Assembly: GCF_002573715.1 (NCBI RefSeq)
Contig: NZ_PDHM01000020.1
Location: 124,001-188,000 of the forward strand
Length of the DNA: 64,000 nt
Direction: 5' to 3'
Origin: Paenibacillus sp. EZ-K15
GTDB lineage: Bacteria > Bacillota > Bacilli > Paenibacillales > Paenibacillaceae
Shown: piece after piece, positions 34,102 to 43,078 of the stretch
Layout of the letters: every line of letters begins with the position of its first letter
Numbering within the stretch: position 1 is the first letter of the stretch
Notes under the pieces: model-generated
Told to the model about the DNA's origin: nothing
What the model saw: the letters and a program-made list of their open reading frames with translations, nothing else
Databases searched by the model: none
Position numbers and translations under genes: made by a program

Positions 34102-34955
34102 AACTTGGAATAAGCTCGTACAGCCTGTACCAGGCCATGAACAAAGGCGAAATGACCATTACCGATGTCATCGACTACGTTGCAGAAATTGGTGGAGAGC
34201 ATATCGAGATCGTTCCGCTCGGCTTTAACCTGAAGGAAACACCGGAGTTGATCGATACAATTAAATCCCATGCCGCTTCCAAAGGGCTTGAAATTTCCAA
34301 CTATGCCATCGGCGCCAATTTTGCGGAATTGGATGACGCTGCATATGAAGCGGAGATTGAACGAGTTAAAGGTGAAGTGGACATTGCAGCCGCACTTGGC
34401 GTTAAGCTGATGCGTCATGACGTAGCCTCTTCCAAAGACTTGTCCATCACGCATTTCCTGGAGGAGCTTCCCCGCCTCGCCAATGCATGCCGGATCATTG
34501 CCGATTATGCGGCTGAACGTGGCATTACGACAAGCGTGGAGAACCATGGCTATTTCATTCAACATAGCGACCGTGTAAAAGCGCTGGTTCAGACCGTGAA
34601 TCACCCTAACTTCAAAACAACCCTGGATATCGGAAACTTCCTCTGTGCTGATGAGGTATCCACTGTGGCTGTGGCGAACAACATCGGCTTGGCCTCGATG
34701 GTTCACTTTAAGGACTTCTATTATCGCCCGGCTCACCGCGCACCTGGATCCGGTTGGTTTAATACCTCCAGCGGCAACTGGCTGCGTGGCGCGATTGTCG
34801 GCCAAGGCGATATCGATATGCCCGAAGTCGTTCGCATCGTGAAGGAATCCGGTTATGACGGCTACATCTCGATTGAATTCGAGGGGCTGGAAGATTGCCG
34901 CACGGGAGCTAAGTTTGGATTGGAATATGTCCGTAAAGCCTGGAATGAAGTTTAA
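34098..34955 (+). CDS. Sugar phosphate isomerase/epimerase-like TIM-barrel protein
   Basis: A 285-residue AP-endonuclease-2-type TIM barrel. The metal ligands can be read as Glu in TTSVENHGYF, Asp in TTLDIGNFL, His in MVHFKDFYY, and Glu in YISIEFEGLE. Such proteins isomerise or epimerise sugars, or eliminate from 3-keto sugars. It is made together with the Gfo/Idh/MocA enzyme and a second TIM-barrel protein, so the two isomerases probably take successive steps on an oxidised sugar. Confidence 0.87.
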   Translation: MKLGISSYSLYQAMNKGEMTITDVIDYVAEIGGEHIEIVPLGFNLKETPELIDTIKSHAASKGLEISNYAIGANFAELDDAAYEAEIERVKGEVDIAAALGVKLMRHDVASSKDLSITHFLEELPRLANACRIIADYAAERGITTSVENHGYFIQHSDRVKALVQTVNHPNFKTTLDIGNFLCADEVSTVAVANNIGLASMVHFKDFYYRPAHRAPGSGWFNTSSGNWLRGAIVGQGDIDMPEVVRIVKESGYDGYISIEFEGLEDCRTGAKFGLEYVRKAWNEV

Positions 34956-35005
34956 GTTAGACGGTCGATGGATGAACACAAGGATGATACAAGGGGGATA
35001 TTAGG

Positions 35006-35902
35006 ATGTCGAAGCCTATCATGCCTAACAAAATTGGCGTTATTGTTGACAGCTTTCGAGTTGGAGTAAGAGACGGCCTTCTTAAAGCCCGGGATGTCGG
35101 AGCAGACGGCGTTCAGATCTATGCCGTTCATGGCGAAATGGATCCGGCCAACCTCTCTGCTTCGGCCCGTAAAGAATTGAAGGATTACATCGATTCACTG
35201 GGACTTGAAATCTCCGCTCTCGTTGGTGACCTTGGCGGACACGGTTTCCAGGACCCTGCCGAAAATGCAGCTAAAATCGAGAAATCCAAACGAATCATGG
35301 AGCTCGGCTTGGAGCTGGGAACCAATATCATCACCACGCATATCGGTATCGTGCCGCAAGACCATAACAGCCGCGTATATGAAACGATGCATAAAGCTTG
35401 TCTGGAGCTTAGCACATTCGCGAAGTCGATGGACGCCTTCTTTGCCATCGAGACAGGTCCGGAGCCTTCGGCTCATTTGAAATCATTCCTGGATGGTCTC
35501 GGTTCCAACGGTGTGTCCGTTAACTTTGATCCTGCCAATATGGTCATGGTCACTGGAGACGATCCGGTACAGGGTGTGTACAATCTGAAGGATTATATCG
35601 TTCATACACACGCGAAGGACGGAATCAAGCTGGCTGACTATATCGATCCTCGCGATGTATACGGTGATTTCGGATACGAAGCACCTGCGCTTGACCATGA
35701 CAAAATTGCCGATATGGCCGAATCCGGCGAGAAGTTCCGTGAGGTACCTCTTGGAGAAGGTGGCGTTAACTGGAATGCTTACTTGCAAGCTCTCAAGGAT
35801 ATTGGCTATACGGGGTATCTGACAATCGAACGTGAAGTGAAAGCCAATCCGGAAGCGGATATCAAGCTCGCCGTGGACTTCTTGAAAACATTCAGAGCTT
35901 AA
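35006..35902 (+). CDS. Sugar phosphate isomerase/epimerase-like TIM-barrel protein, second copy
   Basis: A 298-residue member of the same fold but clearly divergent. Its metal site is visible as Glu in FFAIETGPEPS, Asp in SVNFDPANMVM, His in IVHTHAKDGI and Glu in YLTIEREVKA. AAGGGGG lies before the ATG. It ends the operon, with a strong terminator 80 bp later. The substrate is unknown; the length and segment order resemble inosose-type isomerases. Confidence 0.87.
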   Translation: MSKPIMPNKIGVIVDSFRVGVRDGLLKARDVGADGVQIYAVHGEMDPANLSASARKELKDYIDSLGLEISALVGDLGGHGFQDPAENAAKIEKSKRIMELGLELGTNIITTHIGIVPQDHNSRVYETMHKACLELSTFAKSMDAFFAIETGPEPSAHLKSFLDGLGSNGVSVNFDPANMVMVTGDDPVQGVYNLKDYIVHTHAKDGIKLADYIDPRDVYGDFGYEAPALDHDKIADMAESGEKFREVPLGEGGVNWNAYLQALKDIGYTGYLTIEREVKANPEADIKLAVDFLKTFRA

Positions 35903-35981
35903 CATTTACACGATTATTTAGTGTTCTTGCTGAGGGATGTCAGGCGCTCTTGCTTTGATCGTCTGCAATGAGATCATTAAC

Positions 35982-36022
35982 CAAACAAGGCCAATCAGGG
36001 AATAACCTGATTGGCCTTGTTT
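35982..36022. terminator. Shared bidirectional terminator between converging operons
   Basis: AACAAGGCCAATCAGG pairs perfectly with CCTGATTGGCCTTGTT around GAATAA (16 bp), with A and T flanks. It serves both the plus-strand operon ending 35902 and the minus-strand operon ending 36051. Confidence 0.9.
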
Positions 36023-36050
36023 ATATTGTTCTACCCTATAGTAAGTAAAA

Positions 36051-37082
36051 TTAAGATACTACCTGTTTCCCCGATACCGTCTCCAAAGCGCCGTTCGCTC
36101 TCGCCGAACGAATCTCGGCTTCAATAATTTCTAGCGATCCGGCAGCGCTTTCTGGTGTACATACCGTTACCGGCTTTCCTTGCGCAACATGCTCAATGAA
36201 ATACCGGAGTTCACGGTAATAGCCGGAATCCTCGGACAGCTCAGCCGTAAAGCCTGGAGCGTCTTCAGGGTACACCGTCAGTTCATTATTCTCGAACACC
36301 AGCGTAGCCTCTTCCAGATTCACCCGATATCCCATATAGAAACCGTGTTCGCCGTGCAATGTCCAATCCGCATGTGCGTTAATCACTTTGCCATCCGGGA
36401 AACTGTAGTGGGTCGATACGATATCGTACGAGCTTCCTTTAATAATCGTTTTGGCAAATGTCGATACCCGCTCCGGTTTGCCCATAAGATAGTGGATCAT
36501 ATCCACGTCATGCACATGCATGTCCGTGATACAGCCACCACTCTTGTCTCCTTCCAGGAACCAGCCTTGAGGCGGCTCCGATCCCCGGAAGAATTCGCCT
36601 GCAACGATGCTTCCATAACGGCCGTCCTCCACACATTCTTTCAAATATTCATAGGCTGGCCAGAAACGCAGGCATTGTCCGATCATGAGCGTTTTTCCTG
36701 TGCGCTCCGCTGTTTTCACCATGCGCCAGGCTTCCTCCGAACTGCCTGCGACAGGTTTCTCGCACATGACGTGAATGCCCTTCTCCAGCAGCATGCAGGA
36801 CATGTCCGCATGCAAATATGTCGGCAAGCATACATCCACTATATCCAGCTCTTCATTCTCCAGCATTTTGTCCACATGGTCATAAAGATGATAGGGCTCC
36901 AGGTCGTATACATCCCGCTCAGTGGCCATATTGCCGTTGGCTTTGCTGTCCTTAAGCTCATCAATACGCAGATCGCAAATCGCCACTAGCTGGATGTCCG
37001 CACCCTCTTCGGCTAGTCGAAGATAATTGTCGAAATGCATGCGGCCCATGAAACCAAATCCCAATATTCCGATTTTCAGCAT
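36051..37082 (-). CDS. Gfo/Idh/MocA-family oxidoreductase (second locus)
   Basis: A 343-residue protein. The Rossmann motif ILGFGFMGRMHFDNY opens it, the catalytic lysine lies in HVMCEKPVAGS, and the C-terminal domain has GGCITDMHVHDVDMIHYLMG. It is diverged from the enzyme at 33043 rather than a recent duplicate. It follows the TIM-barrel gene by 23 bp in one minus-strand operon. Probable role: NAD-linked oxidation of a sugar or cyclitol hydroxyl. Confidence 0.9.
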   Translation of the reverse strand: MLKIGILGFGFMGRMHFDNYLRLAEEGADIQLVAICDLRIDELKDSKANGNMATERDVYDLEPYHLYDHVDKMLENEELDIVDVCLPTYLHADMSCMLLEKGIHVMCEKPVAGSSEEAWRMVKTAERTGKTLMIGQCLRFWPAYEYLKECVEDGRYGSIVAGEFFRGSEPPQGWFLEGDKSGGCITDMHVHDVDMIHYLMGKPERVSTFAKTIIKGSSYDIVSTHYSFPDGKVINAHADWTLHGEHGFYMGYRVNLEEATLVFENNELTVYPEDAPGFTAELSEDSGYYRELRYFIEHVAQGKPVTVCTPESAAGSLEIIEAEIRSARANGALETVSGKQVVS

Positions 37083-37105
37083 TCTCTTTCCCTCCGTATC
37101 CCTTA

Positions 37106-37993
37106 TTATGATTGGCCTTGATGCTGGCGTGCATCCGGCTTGCGCAAAGATGGCGTACGTCCAAGAATCGCATCCATTGCATTGGATGTATTAAATATGA
37201 TCTGCTCCGAATAGTGGGTATACGCCGGGATCATCTCTGCCGTGACATAGTTGTCATAGCCAATCAAGCGCAGCGCTTCAACAACGGCCGGATAATTAAC
37301 GTCCCCTGCCAACAGGTCAACAAAACCGTGCAATCCGCCTGCCTGTCTGCGGTAATCTTTGAAATGGACTTTTTTGATCCGCTCACCCAAAATCCGAATC
37401 CAGTGCTCCGGATAACCGTTATGCACAACATTGCCTACATCGAAATAGGAGCCGACATATTCGGAACCGATCTCATCAATGAAGGTCCGCAATTCCAGCG
37501 GCGACAGCAGGAATTTATTCCATACATTCTCGAGCGCGATGGCAACACCGGCGCTTTCCGCGTAAGGAACCAGCTTACGAATGGATTCTTGAGCCCGTTC
37601 GTAGGCATATTCGTAATCGATAACTGCTGAACCAGGAACAAAATCGACCCCGACTGCCCCTGGGATCACAAGTATGGCATCCACTCCGAAAGCGGACGCG
37701 AGTTCCAGCTGCTTCTTGCAAATATCCATGGCCTTCTCACGGACAGCCGGGTCATCACTTGTCATCGGGTATTCCCAATACAAACCTGTCGCCAAACCCG
37801 CGATTTCCAGGTCCGCTTCTTTCAGCTGTGCCGCTATGGCCTGTACTTCCTTGTCGCCAGCCTGAAGTCCGAGCTCCCCTGTTTGGTTTAATGACAATTC
37901 GATTCCTTCAAACCCAGCTTCTTTTCCCAATCGGATGCAGTCGGAGATGGAAGCATCTCCCGGGAACGACCAGATATTAATCCCTTTCTTCAT
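37106..37993 (-). CDS. Sugar phosphate isomerase/epimerase-like TIM-barrel protein (second locus)
   Basis: A 295-residue AP-endonuclease-2-type barrel of the hydroxypyruvate-isomerase group. It begins GINIWSFPGDASISDCIRLG, with metal ligands in AIALENVWNKF, GSYFDVGNVV, KKVHFKDYRR and YVTAEMIPAY. It is the first gene of a two-gene operon with a Gfo/Idh/MocA enzyme. The divergent AraC gene at 38213 lies across a 219-bp AT-rich promoter region. Confidence 0.87.
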   Translation of the reverse strand: MKKGINIWSFPGDASISDCIRLGKEAGFEGIELSLNQTGELGLQAGDKEVQAIAAQLKEADLEIAGLATGLYWEYPMTSDDPAVREKAMDICKKQLELASAFGVDAILVIPGAVGVDFVPGSAVIDYEYAYERAQESIRKLVPYAESAGVAIALENVWNKFLLSPLELRTFIDEIGSEYVGSYFDVGNVVHNGYPEHWIRILGERIKKVHFKDYRRQAGGLHGFVDLLAGDVNYPAVVEALRLIGYDNYVTAEMIPAYTHYSEQIIFNTSNAMDAILGRTPSLRKPDARQHQGQS

Positions 37994-38063
37994 CGTGAAT
38001 CCCTCCTAAAATCAATAGGTTGATGTTGTAACACTCGTTTTCTGAAACACATCATTTGACTTT

Positions 38064-38131
38064 TTCCGTCAAGTTGTAAATAAACCATTCGGATGTAATA
38101 ATACTTATATAATAAATAAATATTCCGTCAA
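38064..38131. promoter_or_regulatory. Repeated TTCCGTCAA boxes between divergent operon and AraC gene
   Basis: TTCCGTCAA occurs at 38064-38072 and 38123-38131, 59 bp apart in the same orientation. The first is also part of an inverted pair TTGAC..GTCAA. These are candidate half-sites for the adjacent AraC regulator; inferred from position only. Confidence 0.4.
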
Positions 38132-38212
38132 ATGATTTAGATAGAAAAGTGATTATTTGGACAATTCCGTTCTATTTATCATCTCTTAATAACATTTTGG
38201 AGTGAGCATACA

Positions 38213-39118
38213 ATGACCGATATGGATCTCAATTTTCCGATAAAACGCGAAGCGCCCTTTAGGGAATGGTCACCCTGCATTCACTATGCGCAGTTTCAAC
38301 GCATGGCGACAGGATCACTCCCGCAGCGCAGATTATACGATTTTGAGCTCCTCTATGTATACCAAGGGGAAGCTGCTACCACGATGTACGGGAACCGCTA
38401 TCGCATCGAAGCGGGTCAGCTGATCTTTCTGCCGTCCGGTGTTTACCACCAGAATGAGGTAGTTTCCCATCCTGACGCGCGGTTTCTGGGGATTCATTTT
38501 GATTTCTTTGATGAGCTGGACATACACACCGAAGCGGATATGATCGTGAATGAAGCCGTGCTGGATACGGATAAATTCGCGCATGAAGCGGTGTCCTCGG
38601 CTTTTCCCCCACTGTCTTCCCGTGTCATCTACACGCCCCCATTGCCTTGCGTTCAGATGATGGAACGAATCGTAGAGGAATTCACCCTGCGTCCAGCCGG
38701 CTATGAGCTTGCCTGCAAAGGGCTGATGCTGGATGTGCTGGTTCAGCTGCTTCGGACGCATCCTTCCCAAGCCTTGACGGAAACGTCACCGCATGATGCC
38801 AAACTGATTGAACTGATGTCTCAAATCGAAAAAACTCCAGCCAAAGACTGGAGCAACAAAGTGATTGCGGAGCATTTGATGTTAAGCCCGGATCATACTG
38901 CTAAATTGTTTAAACGCTTTGCCGGAATGCCGCCAAGTGAATTCGTGCAAACCGTTCGTCATCGCGAAGCGCGCCGGCTTCTCCGGGAATCCGACATCTC
39001 GATCGAGATGGTTGGCGAAGGGGTCGGATACCCGGACATTCATTATTTCAGCCGGATCTTCCGCAGGCTGGAGGGGATTACCGCTACCGATTACCGTAAA
39101 CTCTCAAGAATTCTGTAA
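38213..39118 (+). CDS. AraC-family regulator with cupin sensor domain (second locus)
   Basis: A 301-residue regulator. The cupin part reads LPQRRLYDFELLYVYQGEA and GQLIFLPSGVYHQNEV. The C-terminal part has two helix-turn-helix units (IAEHLMLSPDHTAKLFKRFA and GEGVGYPDIHYFSRIFRRLE). TTTGGAG lies before the ATG. It is divergent from the isomerase-dehydrogenase operon and should control it. Its last 15 bp overlap the 3' end of the convergent aminotransferase gene. Confidence 0.87.
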   Translation: MTDMDLNFPIKREAPFREWSPCIHYAQFQRMATGSLPQRRLYDFELLYVYQGEAATTMYGNRYRIEAGQLIFLPSGVYHQNEVVSHPDARFLGIHFDFFDELDIHTEADMIVNEAVLDTDKFAHEAVSSAFPPLSSRVIYTPPLPCVQMMERIVEEFTLRPAGYELACKGLMLDVLVQLLRTHPSQALTETSPHDAKLIELMSQIEKTPAKDWSNKVIAEHLMLSPDHTAKLFKRFAGMPPSEFVQTVRHREARRLLRESDISIEMVGEGVGYPDIHYFSRIFRRLEGITATDYRKLSRIL

Positions 39119-40309
39119 GGTGGGCAGACCACGGTCAGCACTTGCATGCTTTCGAAGCCAGCGCTCCATTCGATCGAGCGCTTCGCTCAATTGATCGGAC
39201 GAAGCGGCATACGAGCAGCGAATAAAGCCTTCGCCCCCGGCACCGAACACATAACCGGGTACAACGGCGACTTTTGCCTCCCGAAGCAATCGTTCCGCAA
39301 ACTGCTGCGAGCCTAGGCCGGTGCCGCTTATGCTGGGGAATGCATAGAAAGCACCCTGAGGATCGCGGCAGCTTAGACCGATATCGGTCAGACCTTGCAC
39401 AAACATCTTTCTGCGTTCATCATAAGCCTGCTTCATCACGTCCCGATCCCCGAGTCCATTCCTTAAACATTCGAGAGCCGCAATCTGCCCCATGATGGGT
39501 GCACATAGCGCAGTATACTGATGAATCTTGACCATAGCGCTCACCAAGTGGGACTCGCCGCAGAGGTAACCGACCCGCCAGCCCGTCATGGCAAAGGCTT
39601 TGGAAAATCCACCGATGACGATGGTGCGCTCCCGCATCCGAGGCAGCGAAGCAATACTGGTATGCGTGCGGCCATAGGTAAGTTCGGCATACATCTCGTC
39701 TGAAATCACCACCAAATTGTGCGTAACCGCAAGGTGCGCAATCGGAAGCCAATCCTCATAGGTCATCACGGCGCCTGTCGGATTGCTTGGAAAGTTAACA
39801 ACGATCGCTTTCGTCCGAGGGGTAATCGCCTTCTGCAGCGCATCCGCAGTCAATTTGAAGTTATGCTCTGCGGAGAGCTCCAGTTCGACGACAGTTCCTC
39901 CGTTCAATTGCACAAGAGGGGCATAAGCGACATATCCCGGCACGGGAATAATAATTTCATCTCCCGGCGAAATGAGCGCCCGCAGCGTAAGATCAATCGC
40001 TTCGCTGCCGCCAACCGTGACCAGTATCTCTCTGGACGGCTCGTATTGCAGCTGGAATCCGGTATCCAGATATTCCGCAATCCCTTCCCTTAGCTCCATT
40101 AGCCCTTCATTCGGCGTATACATCGTGCGGCCATGTTCCAGAGCTCGTTTACAGGCCTCAATCGCACATGAAGGCGTCACAAAATCCGGTTCCCCCACGC
40201 CGAGAGAAATGACATCATCGTCCGCTTCCGCCGCATTAAAAAATTGCCGGATGCCGGAAGGCGGCATGACTTGCACCGTTGATGTTAGAAAGCTGCTCGT
40301 TGTATTCAT
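39104..40309 (-). CDS. PLP-dependent class I/II aminotransferase
   Basis: A 401-residue fold-type I aminotransferase. Key motifs are VVNFPSNPTGAVM (Asn for PLP ring), VISDEMYAELTY (Asp), and IGGFSKAFAMTGWRVGY with the PLP lysine, followed by an Arg in GGEGFIRCSYAAS that binds the substrate carboxylate. It resembles PatA and other aromatic or branched-chain aminotransferases; substrate uncertain. It lies 6 bp after the D-Ala-D-Ala ligase gene, an unusual partner. Confidence 0.88.
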   Translation of the reverse strand: MNTTSSFLTSTVQVMPPSGIRQFFNAAEADDDVISLGVGEPDFVTPSCAIEACKRALEHGRTMYTPNEGLMELREGIAEYLDTGFQLQYEPSREILVTVGGSEAIDLTLRALISPGDEIIIPVPGYVAYAPLVQLNGGTVVELELSAEHNFKLTADALQKAITPRTKAIVVNFPSNPTGAVMTYEDWLPIAHLAVTHNLVVISDEMYAELTYGRTHTSIASLPRMRERTIVIGGFSKAFAMTGWRVGYLCGESHLVSAMVKIHQYTALCAPIMGQIAALECLRNGLGDRDVMKQAYDERRKMFVQGLTDIGLSCRDPQGAFYAFPSISGTGLGSQQFAERLLREAKVAVVPGYVFGAGGEGFIRCSYAASSDQLSEALDRMERWLRKHASADRGLPTLQNS

Positions 40310-40315
40310 ATCCCT

Positions 40316-41233
40316 CTACTCCTTGCCTTCGCTTTTTCGTTCCGATAATGAAGTTTCAATGATGGCATCCAGAAGTCCGCTGAACGAATAGCCCGCCGCT
40401 TCCGCGCTTCTTGGCAGCAAACTGTTCTTCGTTAAACCCGGAAGCGTATTGACCTCCAAAATATAAGGAGTCTCTTCCTTCAGGATGATATCGATTCGGG
40501 CATACACACTGCACTTCAGCGCCTTATAGCATTGAAGCGCTGCTGCGCGCACCCGCTGCTGAAGTTCGGCAGGAAGCTCAATCACTTGCTCATCCGCTTC
40601 GCCTTCTTCGTATTTGGATGTATAATCGAAAAACTCGGAGTTCGGCTTGATGGACACAATCGGGAGCATCTCGCCGTTCAAGACCGGGCATGTAATCTCT
40701 TCTCCCTCGATCAGTTGCTCGATCATCACGGAGCGGTCCCACCGCAATGCCTCTTCGACGGCAGAAGCAAGGGCTGCCATATCACGCACGATCCGAGTGC
40801 CCACGCTGGACCCGCCTGCATTCGGCTTCACCACGACAGGAAATCCGAGTCCCTCCACGTCAGCGGCGGCCAACTCCTCCATACTGCTGACCATGATCCA
40901 ATCGGCTGCAATCAATCCCTCGTACCGCAGCAGCTTCTTGCTCAGGTCTTTATCCATGCAAACACTGCTGGAGAGAACGCCGCTGCCGGTATACGGAATG
41001 CCGAGAGAGTCGAGTGTGCCTTGCACCGTCCCGTCTTCCCCGTATTGCCCGTGCAAGGCGAGCAAAGCAATATCGATGCCTTCGGTTTTGCTGATCAGCT
41101 CGCGTTTATCGTTAATCTCGATCGGATAAACCTCGTAGCGGCTTTTATCCAGATGAGCGATCATCTCTTTGCCAGTCATTAGCGAAACTTCCCGCTCGGA
41201 TGATACGCCTCCCATGATGACGCCAACCTTCAT
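40316..41233 (-). CDS. ddl: D-alanine--D-alanine ligase
   Basis: A 305-residue ATP-grasp ligase joining two D-alanines for peptidoglycan. MKVGVIMGGVSSEREVSLMT opens the N-terminal domain, LALHGQYGEDGTVQGTLDSL and CMDKDLSKKLL follow, and YILEVNTLPGLTKNSLLPRS is the C-terminal Mg/ATP and product site. It is a compact form (B-type length). I chose ATG 41233, preceded by GAGGAGG; an in-frame extension upstream has no site. A MocR-type regulator gene lies directly upstream, as in Brevibacillus where DdlR controls ddl. Confidence 0.92.
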   Translation of the reverse strand: MKVGVIMGGVSSEREVSLMTGKEMIAHLDKSRYEVYPIEINDKRELISKTEGIDIALLALHGQYGEDGTVQGTLDSLGIPYTGSGVLSSSVCMDKDLSKKLLRYEGLIAADWIMVSSMEELAAADVEGLGFPVVVKPNAGGSSVGTRIVRDMAALASAVEEALRWDRSVMIEQLIEGEEITCPVLNGEMLPIVSIKPNSEFFDYTSKYEEGEADEQVIELPAELQQRVRAAALQCYKALKCSVYARIDIILKEETPYILEVNTLPGLTKNSLLPRSAEAAGYSFSGLLDAIIETSLSERKSEGKE

Positions 41234-41417
41234 GATGTAGACCTCCTCAAAATTTCTTTCCTTGGATGTTGAATCATCACTCCGCATGCGGATTATTCTT
41301 CCGATCTCTGTTGCCCTCAGATTTCTACTGATTTGAATATTCATTTGTTGAAATCCGACGGCAAAGGAGAACGCTACGCTTCTCCAGAATCATTCCGCCT
41401 TCTCCGTTGCAGTCAAA

Positions 41418-42872
41418 TTACACCAGCTTCCTCGCCGCCTCGCCGATGATGCGGATTCCCTTCTCGATGTTCTCGTCGGAAACGCGGGAGAATCCGAGAC
41501 GCATGGTGTGATGGCCACCGCCATCGGTATAGAAAATATCGCCCGGCGTGAACACCACACCCTGGGTCGAGCAGGCTTCCAGCAGTTCCCGGGTCCGGAA
41601 TTCGGGACCGAATTCAACGAACAGGTGAAGCCCGCCGTCGCCGGACAACCGCTCCATCGGAATCCACTCCTCGCAGCAGCGGATCGCCAGCTCATATTTT
41701 CGCTTGTACTCGGCCTTCGCCCTCTTTAAATATTTCTCGAAGTTGCCATTGTACAAATATTGAAAGAGCAGGGATTGATCCAGGGTCGACGTATGAATGC
41801 TGCGGGCGCGCTTCACGCTCTCCAGATAATGAATCAGCGTCTTGTCGGCAAGCACCCAACCGACTCGCAGGCCAGGAAATAGGATTTTGGAGAAGCTGCC
41901 CAAATAGATCACGCTGTTGTTCTCGCCGCCTGCACATGCAACGAGAGGTGCGATGTGCGAGCCCGAATAGCGCAGCTCTTCGTTGAAACCGTCTTCGATA
42001 ACGGGAATTTCGTACTCATTCAGCAGCCGGAGCGCTTCCAGCCTCTTCTGGTGAGACATTACGATTCCTGTAGGATTATGATAGGAAGGCACAAGGTACG
42101 CCATGTCGTACGTCCGCTCCGACAGCTCGCGTGCAAGCCCCGTCAGGCTGATGCCGTCTTGCTCCATCTCAACGCCGGTAATGGCGTACCCGTGCATTTT
42201 AAAATTTTTAATAGCTGTATGATGGGTAGGATTCTCGCACAAAATGCGGCCATGCCCTTTGTTCAAGGAGGATAGCACCAGACTTAATCCTTCCGTAAAA
42301 CCGCTGGTGATCAGCATATCCTTACCCTGGATATTCACGCCCTTGTTCTCCATATAACGGAGGAGGTAATCAATAAGCGGTTTATAGCCCTTGGCGTAAC
42401 CATAGTTTAGAAGTACATCACCTTCAAGCGACATCCGGTCCAGGAATGCACGTTTGACATTTTGCAGATCGAACAGCTTCTCATCGGGAGCGATGCTTGT
42501 AAAAGATATGGAGCCCTTCTCAGCGCGGATGCCGTGCTTCATCAGATCATTCTCTTCCGCAAGCCTGGCGTATTCGTTCAGACGAGGACCCCAGTCCAGC
42601 CGTTTGCCTTCGGGCTGCATGGATGCCCCGCTGATCGAAGGGACAACAAAGTGCCCTTGCCCTTTAACCGCGTAGATATAACCTTCATCCTCCAAATCCG
42701 AGTAAGCGCTCAGCACCGTATTACGGCCCACCCGAAACAATGCGCTTAGCTCGCGCGTGGAGGGGAGCTTCTGATCGGCTTGCAGCGCCCCGGTCGTCAT
42801 CAAGCGCTTCATGTAATCTTTAACTTGAATGTACGCCGGACGATCATCCGCCAACTTGAAATCCAAATACAT
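41418..42872 (-). CDS. MocR/GabR-type PLP-dependent regulator (DdlR-like)
   Basis: A 484-residue chimera: an N-terminal GntR winged helix (QVKDYMKRLMTTGALQADQK-LPSTRELSALFRVGRNTV) fused to a fold-type I aminotransferase domain (YHNPTGIVMS, EIPVIEDGFNEELRYSG, and the PLP Lys in YLGSFSKILFPGLRVG). Such proteins sense amino acids as PLP adducts. I chose ATG 42872 with GGGGG upstream. The gene next downstream is ddl, which fits the DdlR subgroup that activates D-alanyl-D-alanine ligase; that function is inferred from context. Confidence 0.88.
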   Translation of the reverse strand: MYLDFKLADDRPAYIQVKDYMKRLMTTGALQADQKLPSTRELSALFRVGRNTVLSAYSDLEDEGYIYAVKGQGHFVVPSISGASMQPEGKRLDWGPRLNEYARLAEENDLMKHGIRAEKGSISFTSIAPDEKLFDLQNVKRAFLDRMSLEGDVLLNYGYAKGYKPLIDYLLRYMENKGVNIQGKDMLITSGFTEGLSLVLSSLNKGHGRILCENPTHHTAIKNFKMHGYAITGVEMEQDGISLTGLARELSERTYDMAYLVPSYHNPTGIVMSHQKRLEALRLLNEYEIPVIEDGFNEELRYSGSHIAPLVACAGGENNSVIYLGSFSKILFPGLRVGWVLADKTLIHYLESVKRARSIHTSTLDQSLLFQYLYNGNFEKYLKRAKAEYKRKYELAIRCCEEWIPMERLSGDGGLHLFVEFGPEFRTRELLEACSTQGVVFTPGDIFYTDGGGHHTMRLGFSRVSDENIEKGIRIIGEAARKLV

Positions 42873-42910
42873 CGTTCTTACCCCCTTGCTCTTATGATGG
42901 CATAAATCAG

Positions 42911-42929
42911 GTGGTACCACTAGAACCAC
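42911..42929. promoter_or_regulatory. Candidate MocR operator with palindrome and direct repeat
   Basis: On the minus strand GTGGTTCTAGTGGTACCAC contains GTGGT twice with a 9-bp period and ends in the palindrome GTGGTACCAC. It lies about 40 bp upstream of the MocR start and about 150 bp from the divergent BAAT-type gene. Confidence 0.45.
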
Positions 42930-43078
42930 AGCAGGTCTCTTTCGCCTCGGGCGTGGTTTGCCGATGACAGTCCGGCTTTTTATATCAAACAACCTTGGCC
43001 AATTCTTTGGATTTAACAGGATTTAAGTGTCCATTAACAGAACTATACCATCTTGACACGAATGCAAAGGAGATTATG

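Noticed and set aside
42901..42990. T-box riboswitch (GGTGGTACCAC resembling the T-box sequence before a possible terminator GCCG..CGGC-TTTTT)
   Set aside because: There is no room for stem I with a specifier loop upstream, since the mocR coding region begins there, and the terminator stem is only about 4 bp. The motif is better explained as a palindromic operator.
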